DNA from: Patella vulgata | Lineage: Eukaryota; Mollusca; Gastropoda; Patellidae | Reading direction: 5' to 3' | Assembly: GCF_932274485.2 (NCBI RefSeq) | Contig: NC_065883.2 | Location: forward strand, 72,933,839 to 72,997,838 | DNA: 64,000 bases | Shown here: positions 1-10,550 of the stretch, one piece after another | How the letters are laid out: every line of letters begins with the position of its first letter | Numbering within the stretch: position 1 is the stretch's first letter | Notes under the pieces: model-generated | Seen by the model: the letters and a program-made list of their open reading frames with translations, nothing else | Told to the model about the DNA's origin: nothing | Databases searched by the model: none | Position numbers and translations under genes: made by a program

Positions 1-97
1 TGTCTTGTCTTTCTTGCTTTCCACAGAAAAGTCAGGTTCTGCGCATTTAGTTCTTGACACTGAGTGTTGAACAATCCGTTTGTATGTTTCTATGACA

Positions 98-445
98 AAA
101 TGAAATGAAATGGGGTTTAACGTCCTACTGTTCTGCTCCTATACTGGGCTAATGAAGACGGGCATACGCCATACAGTGTGCTATGAGGGAAATTTTTCCC
201 GGGCAGCGGCACTATCGCCTACTCTTATATCGAATTCCAACTGCCAAGGGATCTTTTACGTGCATTCCAATGTTTACACGGGACCTCGGTTTTTCGTCTC
301 ATCCGAAGGACTAGACAGCTATCCTTGTCAGGCCCTCCGTCCTGCATCACTGAAAATCGGGATGAACTTTCTCGGCCAATGCAGGGATCGAACACCCGAC
401 CTCTAGGCTAGCGAGCCAGCGCCTTACCCACTTAGCCACCATGAC
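98..445 (-). mobile_element. SINE-A, near full length
   Basis: Reference description of SINE-A. On the element strand it starts with a tRNA-like head: an A-box-like tggctaagtggg and a B-box-like gtgttcgatccc. A unique body follows, with cagctgtctagtcgttcgg, attcgatataagagtaggc and cgtatgcccgtcttcatta, and the 3' end is ggacgttaaaccccatttc followed by ATTTC repeats. This copy lies on the minus strand, so its tail is at the left and its head at the right. Pol III promoter boxes in the head and LINE-dependent movement are known for tRNA-derived SINEs. The family name is mine. Confidence 0.9.
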
Positions 446-460
446 ACTCAATAATATACA

Positions 461-724
461 GGGCTTATGAAGACGGTCATACGCCATACACGTCATTTTC
501 CGAGTTGGTTTTTCCCTTGTCAGTGGTGCAGGACGGAGGGCCTGACAAGGACAGCTGTCTAGTCGTTCAGATGGGACAAATAATGTATACATTGGCGTGC
601 ACGTATAAGAGTAAACCGTAGTGCCGCTGCCTGGGCAAAATATTTCTTATAGCACACTGCCCATCTTCAATAGCCCAGTCGGAGCAGAACAGTAGGACGT
701 TAAACCCCATTTCATTTCATTTCA
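461..724 (+). mobile_element. SINE-A, 5'-truncated, with an inverted fragment in front
   Basis: Positions 495-724 read as the SINE-A body and tail on the plus strand, lacking the tRNA-like head and ending in ATTTC repeats. Positions 461-490 match the part of the body near the tail in the opposite orientation, so the two pieces face each other and could fold back. Confidence 0.8.
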
Positions 725-823
725 TACGCCATACCATGAGCTATAAGGGACATTTTGCCCGGACAGCGGCGCTACTGTCTACTCTTATATATCGAATTCC
801 AACTACCACGGGTTCTTTTGCGT
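725..823 (-). mobile_element. SINE-A fragment
   Basis: About 100 bp of body in minus orientation (atacgcc, cggacagcggcgc, tcgaattccaact), abutting the tail of the preceding plus-strand copy. This makes a tail-to-body inverted arrangement. Confidence 0.75.
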
Positions 824-1211
824 GAAACGGAATAATGAGATAAATATCTCTACCATATAGTAAACCAGAACTGATCTAAATACCGTCTGAACTTATTTCC
901 AATAGACCCGTGTAAATATTAACAGTTGAAAGAGAAGATATGTTAATACCAATATATTTCCAAGTTGATTTCTTCTTTGAATAAGACTGATTCACAGAAA
1001 GAATATTTACTATGTCTGGGTTTAGATCTGCCGTTTCAAAATGAGATTTCTAAATCAAACAACGCTATTCAGCGGCATAGGAGGAGTGGGGATCATTTTC
1101 AGACTGTTTCTTATGCCCCCGCGAGTAATTGCGATTTCTTTTAAATGTGATGTTTAGCTGAGTAGAAAATGAAGAAACACACAAACAGTTTGGAATACGA
1201 AATGAAAACAA
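824..1211. other. No recognised feature
   Basis: AT-rich sequence without a repeat family, long reading frame or RNA gene that I can recognise. Confidence 0.5.
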
Positions 1212-1445
1212 AATGAAATGAAATGGGGTTAAACGTGCTACTGTTTGCTACGACTTTGCGTATGAAGACAGGCATACGCCATACAATTTGCTACTCTTCT
1301 ATCAAATTCCAACTGCCAGGGGATCTTTTACGTGCACGTCAATGTGTGAACGAGACTCTGGGTTTTTGGTCTTATTCAAAGGACTACGCGTTAATTGTCC
1401 CTTGCCACTGACATGGGTGAACGACTCCGGAAATTCCCGATGGAC
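1212..1445 (-). mobile_element. SINE-A, degenerate, 5'-truncated
   Basis: Starts with TGAAA repeats and gtttaacgt-type tail sequence, then diverged body up to the ggaaattcccgatgg stretch. The tRNA-like head is missing and there are internal deletions compared with the copy at 6266. Confidence 0.75.
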
Positions 1446-2258
1446 ACGGAACCTATGAGGTCTGATCATATATTGTTGTCAGTCGTAGCAATCGTGTTGA
1501 TCGTAACGCATCGCACGACAATGTGAACCGAGCATTATGGAAGGATGTTTCTACTTTCCGTATGATTTAATGTCCCCGGGATACTTTATCCAGGAGGAAA
1601 ACAAAAACAGCGAATCTTTTATAATTTCAACACGTATCCAATATATTATCCATCAGAAACACGCACGAATTATGATTTTTTTATACGCCCACATTTTAAA
1701 TACTGCTTTTGATAAATGTATCTCTTTTTGAATTTGAGAATGTTAGGTCGATAAGCCTATGGCCTGAAGAAACCGTGGCTTGTAGAATACGATTTTTTTT
1801 TTATTATCGACAATGTATGAAGTTTCTTATTATAGGTTGTATTAATCACGCCCTAGACGACAATAAAACACGGATATATATAAGTGATCTTTAAGAAAGA
1901 CATTACTACAGGAACATAATCATATAAACCACCATAATAAGTGCTTCTATTCCTGTCAATTATGTTATAAAAGCTAATACGACTGACATTAATTAACTTT
2001 ATCCACGATAAAGGAAATTGTTTTCATTTCTTAAAAAATATTGTAACAAAATGCTTTTTTTTATAAATCATATATTAAGGATAATTACTGAATCAAAGTC
2101 ATTTTTGTCACGAACTTTCAAAATTAGGCTTATTTTAACAGTTTTTTTTTATATCATATTATATCAATCGTAGGTGGAAAGACATGATAAGAACTGTTTT
2201 AAAATACATTTTGACAGGAAATTCCAAATTAAGGCTATATTATATAATTTATATAGGG
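1446..2258. other. No recognised feature
   Basis: AT-rich, with short T runs. Small reading frames here are not supported by any recognisable domain. Confidence 0.5.
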
Positions 2259-2840
2259 AGCCACAGTGGCTAAGTGGGTCAAATGATGGTTCGCTAGCCT
2301 GGAGGTCGGGTGTTCGATCCCTGCTTTGGCCGAGAAATTTCATCTGGATTTTCCCGACGTGGTTTCCCCTTATCAGTGGCGGGAGTTTGTATGGCCGAAT
2401 GGTTAGCGCGCGCTGTATCATAAGGTCTGTCATTGAGTCAACTGGCGTGGTGTCGAATCCCCAGTTGTACGTGACAAGGAGTAGGGTCGCCTGTCCAACC
2501 TCGTAGGTTTTCTCCGGGTCCTCCGGTTTCCTCCCACTTCTAAAGACCCCTACGCGCAAGCGAATTATTGAAATAAATAAAAAATTAAACCATATGTTAG
2601 TCCCGAAATGACCTAGTTTGTGTCGAGTGGACGTTAAACCCCATTTCTCTCTCTCTCCCTTATCAGTGGTGCAGGACAGAGAGTCTTACAGGGCGACTTC
2701 CTAGTTGTTCGGATGGAACGAAAAAGCTCCAGTGTATACATTGCCATGCACGTAAACGATCCCTTGGCAGTTGGAATTCGAATGGACGTCTTCATTAGCC
2801 CAATCGGAGCAAAACAGTAGGACGTTAAACCCCTTTTATT
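2259..2840 (+). mobile_element. SINE-A interrupted by SINE-B
   Basis: A SINE-A with intact head (cagtggctaagtggg, then gtgttcgatccc) runs to 2379 and resumes at 2670 with tgcaggacagagag, ending at gacgttaaacccc. The gap is a complete SINE-B flanked by a 13-bp duplication. The distal half is also internally shortened. Confidence 0.9.
2380..2656 (+). mobile_element. SINE-B, full length, inside SINE-A
   Basis: Reference description of SINE-B. The head is tRNA-like: A-box-like tggccgaatggttagc and B-box-like tggtgtcgaatcccc (elsewhere ggtttcgaatcccc). The core contains ttttctccgggtcctccgg and tttcctcccac, then gcgcaagcgaattattg and agtcccgaaatgacctag. The 3' end is gtggacgttaaaccccattt plus a TC repeat. 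The target duplication cccttatcagtgg occurs at 2367-2379 and 2657-2669. Confidence 0.95.
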
Positions 2841-2884
2841 CTATAACTGATAAACTCCGTTGGATTAAAGCCGAAACGCTGGTC

Positions 2885-3348
2885 TAATGTCCTACCGTTT
2901 TGGACCTGGAAATTAATTGCGCCCGGGCATCAATTGAATTTCAGCTGTTAAAGGTTCTTTTACGTGAACGCTAATTTGTATCGGTACCTCGGTTTTTCGT
3001 CCCACCCAAACGACTAGACGCTGTTCCTTGTCAGATCATGCGTCATGCACAACTAACAAGGGAAAACCATACTGGAAATTCCAGACAGCTTTTATTTCGA
3101 ATTCCAAATAAAATAAGCGTAGGTCGTAACGCACATGTCCGGGCAGAATGTCCTCATAGAACATAGAACATCGTGTGGCGTATGCCCGACTCAGTATTTA
3201 GGGATCTCGGTTTATCGTCTCATCCGAACGTATATACACCGCTCTGAGAAAGGGAAACCACGCCGGAAATTCCCGATAAATTTTCTCAGTCAATACAGGG
3301 ATCGAACAAGGGATCTCCAGGTTAGCGAACCAACGTCTTACTCACTGC

Positions 3349-3350
<2 letters not shown>
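2885..3350. mobile_element. Three rearranged SINE-A fragments
   Basis: Positions 2885-3090 are minus-strand body, 3094-3197 plus-strand body (cgtatgcccgact) and 3198-3350 minus-strand body plus the head end (gatcgaacaaggg). The alternating orientations indicate rearrangement after insertion. All are quite diverged. Confidence 0.7.
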
Positions 3351-3383
<33 letters not shown>

Positions 3384-3595
3384 GGTTAACGTCCACTCGA
3401 CACACCCTAGGTTATTTCGAGACTAACATATGGTTTAATTTTACTTCAATTATTCGCTTGCACGTAGGGGTCTTAAGCAGTGCGAGGAAATCGGAGGACC
3501 CGGAGATAACGTCAGTTGACTCAATGACAGACTTAATGACTTAATGATGCACCGCGCACATGCTAACCATTCGCCCATCCCCCCACCGTTCCCTT
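3351..3595 (-). mobile_element. SINE-B, degenerate
   Basis: An AG repeat, then ttaacgtccactcgacac, core remnants and a head ending gctaaccattcgcccatcc. It abuts the head of a SINE-A fragment. Part of the middle is deleted. Confidence 0.85.
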
Positions 3596-4029
3596 TAGCA
3601 GACTTTCACCATTTAATGTTTGGTTAAACCAAATATGATATACGTGTAATTCAAAATTTATAGCATTTATTTTCTTGCTGATGAGAATAAGAATTCCTAT
3701 TAATTTTCAGGAATCGGTGAAACAAAAACACATTATCCAAATTAAAAGAATTGTGTCTCTTCTTTGATACCGGGTTTATGTACATTTTAACTGTCTTAGA
3801 TTTTACATCTGATAAAGATGGTAAAAAGTTATTAATGTTCGTGGGTATTCCATCCGTCCAGGGAATATTAAATTAATAAAAATAATTATTTCTGTGAAGC
3901 TAGACAACCGTAAAATGATCATTTAACCCACGGGGTGAACATAAGGATGATGATAAGAATTTATTCATCGACGATTGATTTCATTTTATGAGTTATCTAC
4001 AACTTCCATTTTCATCCAATCAGACAGAA
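3596..4029. other. No recognised feature
   Basis: AT-rich sequence with no family that recurs elsewhere in the window. Confidence 0.5.
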
Positions 4030-4033
4030 TTAA

Positions 4034-4385
4034 AGGAGCTAAGTCTCTTATTCAATATCATCCAAAGACTTCGACATTGAAAACACGAATTATTTGTCAA
4101 TTTTAATCAACATTGATGCTGTGATCTTACCGGGAAAAGATGAGCTTCTGATATCCAATATTTAAGACAAAAAAAATATTTAATCATTGGTACACGAACC
4201 GTGTACCATAATGCGTTGCAGAGCCATTTGTAACAAGGGACTCGAAGAACGAGGGTAGACATATTCCACAAGTCATTTCAAACGGTAACGCCATATTCTT
4301 ATCTGGAGAGCATGTACAATAAATACTATCGGTATAGACTGGAATAACCAGACACTAGGTCTCAAATGTTAGCGATTTAGTTCCT
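4034..4385. mobile_element. T2 element (TTAA / AGGAGCTAA ends)
   Basis: Non-autonomous DNA transposon. It is flanked by TTAA at 4030-4033 and 4386-4389, begins AGGAGCTAAG and ends with the imprecise inverse TTTAGTTCCT. The interior matches the copy at 32991-33456 (caatatcatccaaag, accgtgtaccataatgcg), but about 110 bp near the right side is missing. There is no coding capacity. Its right-hand TTAA is also the left-hand TTAA of the next element. Confidence 0.8.
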
Positions 4386-4389
4386 TTAA

Positions 4390-4585
4390 AGATACATCAT
4401 TCAAGAGCTAAATCTGTCTAATGCATGTCTTTGTTTAGGCTTTCCAACCTCGTGGGTTTTCTCCGGGTCCTCCGGTTTCCTCCCACTGCTAAAGACCCCT
4501 ACGCGCAAGCGAATTATTGAAATAAAATTAAACCATATGTTAGTCCCGAAATGACCTAGTTTGTGTCGAGTGGACGTTAAACCCC

Positions 4586-4633
<48 letters not shown>

Positions 4634-4886
4634 AGGCTTTAAATGTTACATAATCAAGTCTTGATGTCATCAGATGTATTTGATATTAAGTAAATTAGAA
4701 CGGTTAGGCCATTTAATAATTGAATTTAAAAATGGAAAGGCGAGTCTAAGCTTCGAGTACGGTAATTACAATCAGTACACACATCTTCAAGGGCTAATAT
4801 CTTCACTCATAATAAAGTAATTTGAATGGAATTTTCAATATATTCATTTCGCATTATTTACTTTTGAACTATTAAATTTATGTCAG
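4390..4886. mobile_element. T1 element, interrupted by SINE-B and truncated on the right
   Basis: T1 family: ends AGATACATTATG at TTAA, about 390 bp when complete (see 39738-40125). Here the left end is agatacatcattcaagagc after TTAA at 4386-4389. A SINE-B sits at 4444-4629, and the interior continues with ttagaacggttaggcc. The right terminus is lost near the SINE-B that begins at 4896. Confidence 0.8.
4444..4629 (+). mobile_element. SINE-B, 5'-truncated, clean target duplication
   Basis: Starts inside the core (ccaacctcgtggg), has the standard 3' half and ends in a long TC repeat. The target duplication gtttaggcttt is at 4433-4443 and 4630-4640, inside T1. Loss of the head together with an intact tail is the usual mark of incomplete target-primed reverse transcription. 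Confidence 0.95.
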
Positions 4887-4895
4887 TTTGTGCAA

Positions 4896-5180
4896 GAGAG
4901 AGAGAGAGAGAGAGAGATGTGGTTTAACGTCCACTCGACATAGACTAGGTCATTTCGGGACTAACATATGGTTCAATTTTATTTCTATAATTCGCCTGCG
5001 CGTAGGGGTCTTTAGCAGTGGGAGGAAACCGGGGTACCTGGAGAAAACCCCACGAGGTTGGACAGGCGACCCTACTCCTTGTCTTGTACAACCGTGGATT
5101 CCAAACCACTCCAGTTGACCCAATGACAGGCCTTATGATACAGCACACAGGTGCTAACCATTCGGCCATCCAACCCCCCT
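4896..5180 (-). mobile_element. SINE-B, full length
   Basis: Complete copy from AG repeat and gtttaacgtccactcgac to the head end ggccatccaaccccc. The target duplication tttgtgcaa is at 4887-4895 and 5181-5189. Confidence 0.95.
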
Positions 5181-5402
5181 TTTGTGCAATAACCGAACTG
5201 ATATACATGTACTTCAATCTGGTGTTGAAGATAAATAGTTTTAATCGATTGTCTATCCAGATGTTAATAGTAGTCAAGAGACTGTATTTCATCAATTACT
5301 TCCATATTATCGCACTGGGTAAGTTAATGGGAACATAATTTTACTAAAGTTATTACTATGCATTGAATTATATTGTTATTGGTTTTGTTTATTCTGTATA
5401 AC

Positions 5403-5578
5403 CTATCCAATCGCATGCGTTTTCTCCGGGTCATCCGTTTCGTCTACACGCAATCGAATTATTGAAATAAAATTGAACCATGTGTTACTTCTGAAATAAA
5501 TGACTTAGTTTGTGTCAATTGAACGTTAAACCCAATTCTCTCCCTCCCTTACTCTTTCTCTCTCTCTCTCTTCTGTCT
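5403..5578 (+). mobile_element. SINE-B, 5'-truncated, diverged
   Basis: Begins in the core (gttttctccgggtcatccg), keeps gaattattgaaataaaattg and a diverged gaacgttaaaccc end with TC-rich tail. Confidence 0.8.
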
Positions 5579-5913
5579 ACCATCCACATGTGTGTATCGT
5601 GTTTTTCTTGTGAACCTCACTAACAAGGGCCATAACTCTAGACGTAATAAACGGAAATTATTGAAATTAAATAGGATTCTTCATCTCACTAATGTCAACA
5701 ACATAAATAACAATCGGATGATAACTTTTGGTGTTAGACGGTTCACAAGAAATTGTGGACGACCGACGGACTGACGGACGGGGGCGACGGCAATACACGT
5801 CCACATTTCCATGTGGGCGTATAAAAATCGTATGTTCTTGTCGGCGATAACCTAAATGGTGTCGTTCATTAAGAAGAATGTTTAAAACAGCTGCCTTCAC
5901 CGATGAATTAAAG
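5579..5913. other. Unassigned repeat-like region
   Basis: Contains aagggccataactct and a cgaccgacggactgacgg stretch, which resemble dispersed repeats common in invertebrate genomes. There is no second copy in this window, so the boundary and type are not established. A 77-codon minus-strand reading frame here has no recognisable domain. Confidence 0.35.
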
Positions 5914-5975
5914 AAAATGAAACGAAATGAGGTTTACATCTCCTACTTTTCTGCACCGACTGCGCTAATGAAAAA
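5914..5975 (-). mobile_element. SINE-A tail fragment
   Basis: About 60 bp matching the tail and first body segment (gaaatgaggttt, ctacttttctgcaccgactg), then an A run. Strongly 5'-truncated. Confidence 0.6.
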
Positions 5976-6099
5976 AAAACACGGCTGTTAAAAGCTTGAC
6001 TGGTAGACTTAAACCCAAAGGAAATACAAGTTGCAGACATGCTTGATTATTCTCTGATCCATCGAGGGAGTTCCAACGATCAAGATGTTGCTTCTTATT

Positions 6100-6850
6100 G
6101 ACGTTGATCACGAACTGTTGTTTCCGTCACTCCAAGCACTCGACAGAACCTGCTCTGGATTACCCGCGAATCTTTTTTTTTTAACACCTAACAGGAAACC
6201 AGTTATCAGCTGCCTTCATCGATGACAGCATCAAAGGGCAAAAGAATCCACCCGATATTTCCAAGTGAAATGAAATTGAAATGGGGTTTAACGCCCTACT
6301 GTTCTGCTCCGAACTGGGCTTATAAAGACGGACATACGCCATACAGTGTGTCATGAGGGTAATTTTACCCGGACAGCGACAGTACGGTCTACTCTTATAT
6401 CGAATTCCAACTGTCAAGGAATCTTTTACGTGCACGCCAATGTGTAAACGGGACCTCGGTTTTACGTCCCATCCGAAGGACTAGACAACTGTCCTTGTCA
6501 GGCCTTCCATCCTGCATCACTAACAAGGGGGAACCACACCGGAAAATCTGGATGAACTTTCTCGGCCAATGCAGGGATCGAACACCCGACCTCCAGGCTA
6601 GCGAGCCAAAGTCTTACCCACTTAGCCACCGTGATCCCCGATATTTCCAAGGACTAAAAATCACTTGAATAATAAAAAGAACTTCTCAAGAAAACCTGCT
6701 ATAGATTACTCACGAATCTTTTTATTTTTTTTTTAAAATACATCTAATAGGACACCATTTATCATTGTATACGGCATCAAAGGGCAAAAGAATCCACACG
6801 ATATTTCTAAGTACTGAAAATGATCTTAAAATATAAAAACTAAAAAAACT
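6100..6850. repeat. Repeat E, partial tandem copies split by a SINE-A
   Basis: A unit containing acctgctctggattacccg, acctaacaggaaaccagtt and catcaaagggcaaaagaatc occurs before the SINE-A (6110-6265) and again, diverged, after it (about 6695-6820). An inverted copy lies at 31028-31165. The type of element is unknown to me. Confidence 0.65.
6266..6637 (-). mobile_element. SINE-A, full length with 14-bp target duplication
   Basis: Best complete copy of SINE-A, 372 bp including the TGAAA-type tail, reaching the head end cttagccaccgtgatc. The duplication ccgatatttccaag is at 6252-6265 and 6638-6651, inside repeat E. Confidence 0.95.
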
Positions 6851-7169
6851 TTATTGATCTGCGATGATCAAAGGACACCATAAAGCACAAACACGTCGAT
6901 ATATATTTTTTTGTTCGGATTCGTCTTTGCATATTTCCCTAGTCGCATGAATTATTAATCAACAAATATGCCTAAGAGATATTCAAGGAATTGAACGTAA
7001 CATCAAATAAATGATAGAAATGTACTAGTATTAATCCCATTAGAATTTCAGAATTCGAAGAATAGTTTTATTAAATCTTCCAATCGTTTCACTGGGTAAT
7101 AAATGTGTGACTGAAATGTATAAGTATTATTCCAGTATAATTTCAGGATTCCCAACGTATCGTCGCTTT
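6851..7169. other. No recognised feature
   Basis: AT-rich with no recurring family or coding signal. Confidence 0.45.
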
Positions 7170-7182
7170 AAATTAAAATAAA

Positions 7183-7421
7183 TGAAATGAAATGGGTTTA
7201 ACGTCCTATTGTTCTACTCCGAATAGGCTAATGAAGACGGGCATACAATGTGCTATGAGGGAAATTTTGCCCGGACAGTGGCGCTATGGCTTAATCTTCT
7301 ATTGAATTAATTGCAACGGCGAAGGGATCTTTTACATCCACGCTATTGTGTACACAGGACCTAGGTTTTTCGTCCCATCCGAACGACTATATATTGACAC
7401 TTGCCAGGCCCTCCGTCCTGC
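7183..7421 (-). mobile_element. SINE-A, 5'-truncated, 13-bp target duplication
   Basis: Tail and body up to ccctccgtcctgc; the head is absent. The duplication aaattaaaataaa is at 7170-7182 and 7422-7434. Confidence 0.92.
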
Positions 7422-7467
7422 AAATTAAAATAAAGATCGTGTCCCATATTATTGTGTTTATTAAGTC

Positions 7468-7471
<4 letters not shown>

Positions 7472-7510
<39 letters not shown>

Positions 7511-7741
7511 TGTGGGGGGGGGGGGGTAACGTCCACTCGACACAAACTAGGTCATTTCGTGACTAACATATGGTTTAATTTTATTTCAATAATTCGCTTG
7601 TGTGTAGGGGTCTTTAGCAGTGGGAGGAAACCGGAGGACCCGGAGAAAATCCACGAGGTTGGAGTGCAACCCCACTCCTTGTCACGTACAACCGGGGATT
7701 CGAAACCACGACAATTGACTCACTCGGCCATCCAACCCCCC
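7472..7741 (-). mobile_element. SINE-B, nearly complete
   Basis: Long AG repeat followed by a G run and taacgtccactcgacac, then the usual core and a shortened head ending cggccatccaacccc. The region between B-box and A-box parts has lost about 35 bp. Confidence 0.9.
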
Positions 7742-8138
7742 AGTTTGATTAAATCTGCCAGTCTTTTTCCTGCGTAATGTGTAATGTCTCCTGTCAGATC
7801 ACTCACAATATAATATGTTTTTCGGAGAACTTGAGAAAATCTATGCACATCTATGATGTTTCATTAGTTGACGTCTTGGCCTGCCTTTCTTCAGATCAAT
7901 ACAAATATAATATATTGCATTAAGTTATATTTCGCATGAAACAGAGCACGTGTCTACGATGCCTATGATAAGTAAGCCCATCTTAATGTTAGCTAAAACT
8001 TGATTACATTTGTCTGTAAATTTATGTTTATTACATATTCAATATATGTTTCTGGCTTTTGGGAAGCCGATTTATATAAGTCACTAGCTTGTTTCGGTAT
8101 TACGTGAATAAAATAATATTTAAATAAAAGAAGTACAT
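7742..8138. other. No recognised feature
   Basis: AT-rich, without a recurring family. Confidence 0.45.
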
Positions 8139-8449
8139 CCATTGAAGCATTCCAGGCTATTGCTACCATTTATTGAAGCGTTCCAAGCTATTACTGTGAG
8201 ACTAGAATGAATTGTAGTTAAAGCTGTTAAAGCGAGACTACAATGATTGAATCTTTCCAAGCTGTTGCAGTGTGACTACAATGAATTGAAGCATTCCAAG
8301 CTATTAAAGCGAGACTACAATGTATTAAAGCATTCCATGCTATTGTTGTAAGACTACAATGTATCCAAGTTATTGCTGTGAGACTCAAAGCTATTGCTGT
8401 GAGACTCAAAGCTATTGCTATGAGACTACAATGTATTGAAACATTCCAA
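8139..8449. repeat. Tandem repeat, about 38-bp unit
   Basis: Degenerate tandem array with gctattgctgtgagactac and aatgtattgaagcattcc-type units, about eight copies, some shortened to 24 bp (gactcaaagctattgctgtga). Short reading frames here are products of the periodicity. Confidence 0.85.
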
Positions 8450-8506
8450 GACATAACAAAATGGTTATGTTTCGATAGTACATCCGGTGAGCAAGATATT
8501 ACACAA

Positions 8507-8655
8507 TATCTCTCTCTATCTATCTATCTCTCTCTCTCTCTCTGCCTCTCTCTCTCTCTCTGCCTCTCTCTGGTTAATATCTCTCTCTCTCTCTCTCTCT
8601 CTCTGCCTCTCTCCGGTTAATCTCTCTCTCTCTCTCTGGTTAATCTCCCTCTGCC

Positions 8656-8686
<31 letters not shown>

Positions 8687-9102
8687 GGTTAATCTCTCTC
8701 TCTCTGGTTAATCTCTCTATCTCTCTCTGGTTAATCTCTCTCTCTCTGGTTAATCTCCCTCTGCCTCTCTCTCTATCTCTCTCTGCCTCTCTCTGGTTAA
8801 TCTCTCTCTCTGGTTAATCTCTCTCTATCTCTCCCTCTCTCTGGGTAATCTCTCTCTCTCTCTATCTCTCCCTCTCTCTGGTTAATCTCTCTCTCTCTCT
8901 GGTTAATCTCTCTCTCTCTCTCTGGTTAATCTCTCTCTCTCTCTCTCTGGTTAATCTCTCTCTCTGGTTAATCTCCCTCTCTCTCTGGTTAATCTCCCTC
9001 TCTCTGGTTAATCTCTATCTCTCCCTCTCTCTGGTTAATCTCTCCCTCTCTCTCTCTCTCCCTCTCTCTGGTTAATCTCTCTCTCTATCTCTCCCTCTCT
9101 CT
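8507..9102. repeat. Compound TC-rich array with ggttaat spacers
   Basis: Nearly 600 bp of CT/CTAT/CTGC dinucleotide-type repeats punctuated about twenty times by ggttaatc. The strand is almost entirely pyrimidine apart from the spacers. Unit length varies (about 15-45 bp), as expected for slippage. No gene is present. Confidence 0.9.
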
Positions 9103-9646
9103 CTGTGAATCACAAACACTGTCCGAATTGATGATATTGCGGTGTTAGCCTAATGATATCTAACGATTGCACGAGAAATATTATACTATTTATGGAGTCT
9201 ACAACATAAACCCTACACACATGCTTAGCATTTCTATAATAATGTCTAGAATTTTATCTACCTGTTTGTGTAATACCTGATAATTCTAAAAAAAAACATT
9301 CAACAGAAACGAGACTTTTAACGATAAGCACCGAATGATGTTCTTTTAAAAGACTACTAACATGTTGGTTTGATTATGCAGTATAGATGGTGATAAAGAT
9401 TAAATTCGGTACCGCTTCGTTTGTTTTGTTTTATACCCTTCAACATTTAAAACAGAATTTTGGCTCAACTTTGCCGAATTCTTTTATAAGTCAACAATGC
9501 GAAGTAATGTGTGTTTCTGATATTTGAGGAAATAACGCAGAGATAACAATAAAACATAAAAGAGCTAGTTTATTCATAGAATGTGTGCATGGTGTATTTG
9601 GATTCTAAACATGTTCGGTTCATGGTATAAGGAAATAAAACTGAAA
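9103..9646. other. No recognised feature
   Basis: AT-rich sequence without a recurring family or reading frame of note. Confidence 0.5.
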
Positions 9647-10013
9647 GGAAATGAAATGGGGTTTAACGTCCTACTGTTCTGCTCCGAACTGGGCTAATGA
9701 AGACGGGCATACGCCATACAGTGTGCTATGAGAGAAATTTTGCCCGGACAGCGGCACTACGGCCTAATCTTATATCGAATTCCATCTGTCAAGGGATCTT
9801 TTACGTGCACGCCAATGTGTACACGGGACCTCGTTTTTTCGTCCCATCCGAACGACTAGACAGCTGTCCTTGTCAGGCCCTCCGTCCTGCATCACTGACA
9901 AGGGGGAACCACGCCTGAAAAATCTGAATGAACTTTCTCGGCCAATGCAGGGATCGAACACTTGACCTCCAGGCTAGCGAGACAGCATCTTACCCACTTA
10001 GCCACCATGACCC
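9647..10013 (-). mobile_element. SINE-A, near full length
   Basis: Continuous from gaaatggggtttaacgtcct to the head end acccacttagccaccatga, little diverged from the 6266 copy. I could not find a clear target duplication. Confidence 0.9.
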
Positions 10014-10300
10014 CAGAAATGGAACTAAATGGAGTTTAACTAGCGCCTTACTTTTCTGGACCAGCCGGGAGCTAAAGGGAAATTTTAAGCGGGAATCGTC
10101 GCTACGGCCTACTTTCAAAGGATCTTTAATGCGCTACAAATGATATGCACGTCACCTCGTTTTGTTTTTCTAACGACAAGACGTCTTTCCTTACCAGCAC
10201 CCCCAAAACACATCTGGGGGTGGGGGAGACTGGCAAATCCTGAGGAACCGGGATCGGACCCGAGACCCTCTTGTTAATAAAGGAGAGTCACTAAGGGTGA
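10014..10300 (-). mobile_element. Diverged SINE-A relative
   Basis: Parallels SINE-A step by step (ggagtttaactagcgcc, gctacggcctact, ggatcttta, cgacaagacgtc, then a B-box-like gatcggacccgag) but differs at many places. It may be an older subfamily. It sits directly against the copy at 9647. Confidence 0.6.
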
Positions 10301-10500
10301 GGAAATATGATTTTATAGAACAGAAATTAACGGTTATTGAAAATATTAATGGGGGGGGGGGGTCTGAAGATTGGATAATCCTGATTCTTCAGATCGCACC
10401 CGGGACCCTCTCACTAATAAGGGAGAGCCACTATGGATGAGGAAATGTGATTATATGGAACAGAAATTAACAGCTATTGAAAATATTAACAGGGGCGATA
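10250..10500. repeat. Tandem duplication, about 141-bp period
   Basis: The segment with gatcggacccgagaccctc and gaaaatattaatgggg is repeated from about 10391 with atcgcacccgggaccctc and gaaaatattaacagggg. The first copy ends in a run of G. Confidence 0.8.
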
Positions 10501-10550
10501 ATTTGGTTTTAGAATCAAGATTTGGAAACTTACTACAAACGGATAATATA

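Noticed and set aside
2259-2330. tRNA genes at the SINE heads
   Set aside because: A- and B-box-like segments are present, but the sequences do not fold into a complete cloverleaf and are followed by SINE bodies.
7346-7777. 143-codon frame with an ERERER run
   Set aside because: It spans the end of a SINE-A, the AG repeat and a SINE-B; not a protein.
8227-8711. Frames through 8.2-8.7 kb
   Set aside because: Tandem 38-bp units and TC dinucleotides; low-complexity translation only.
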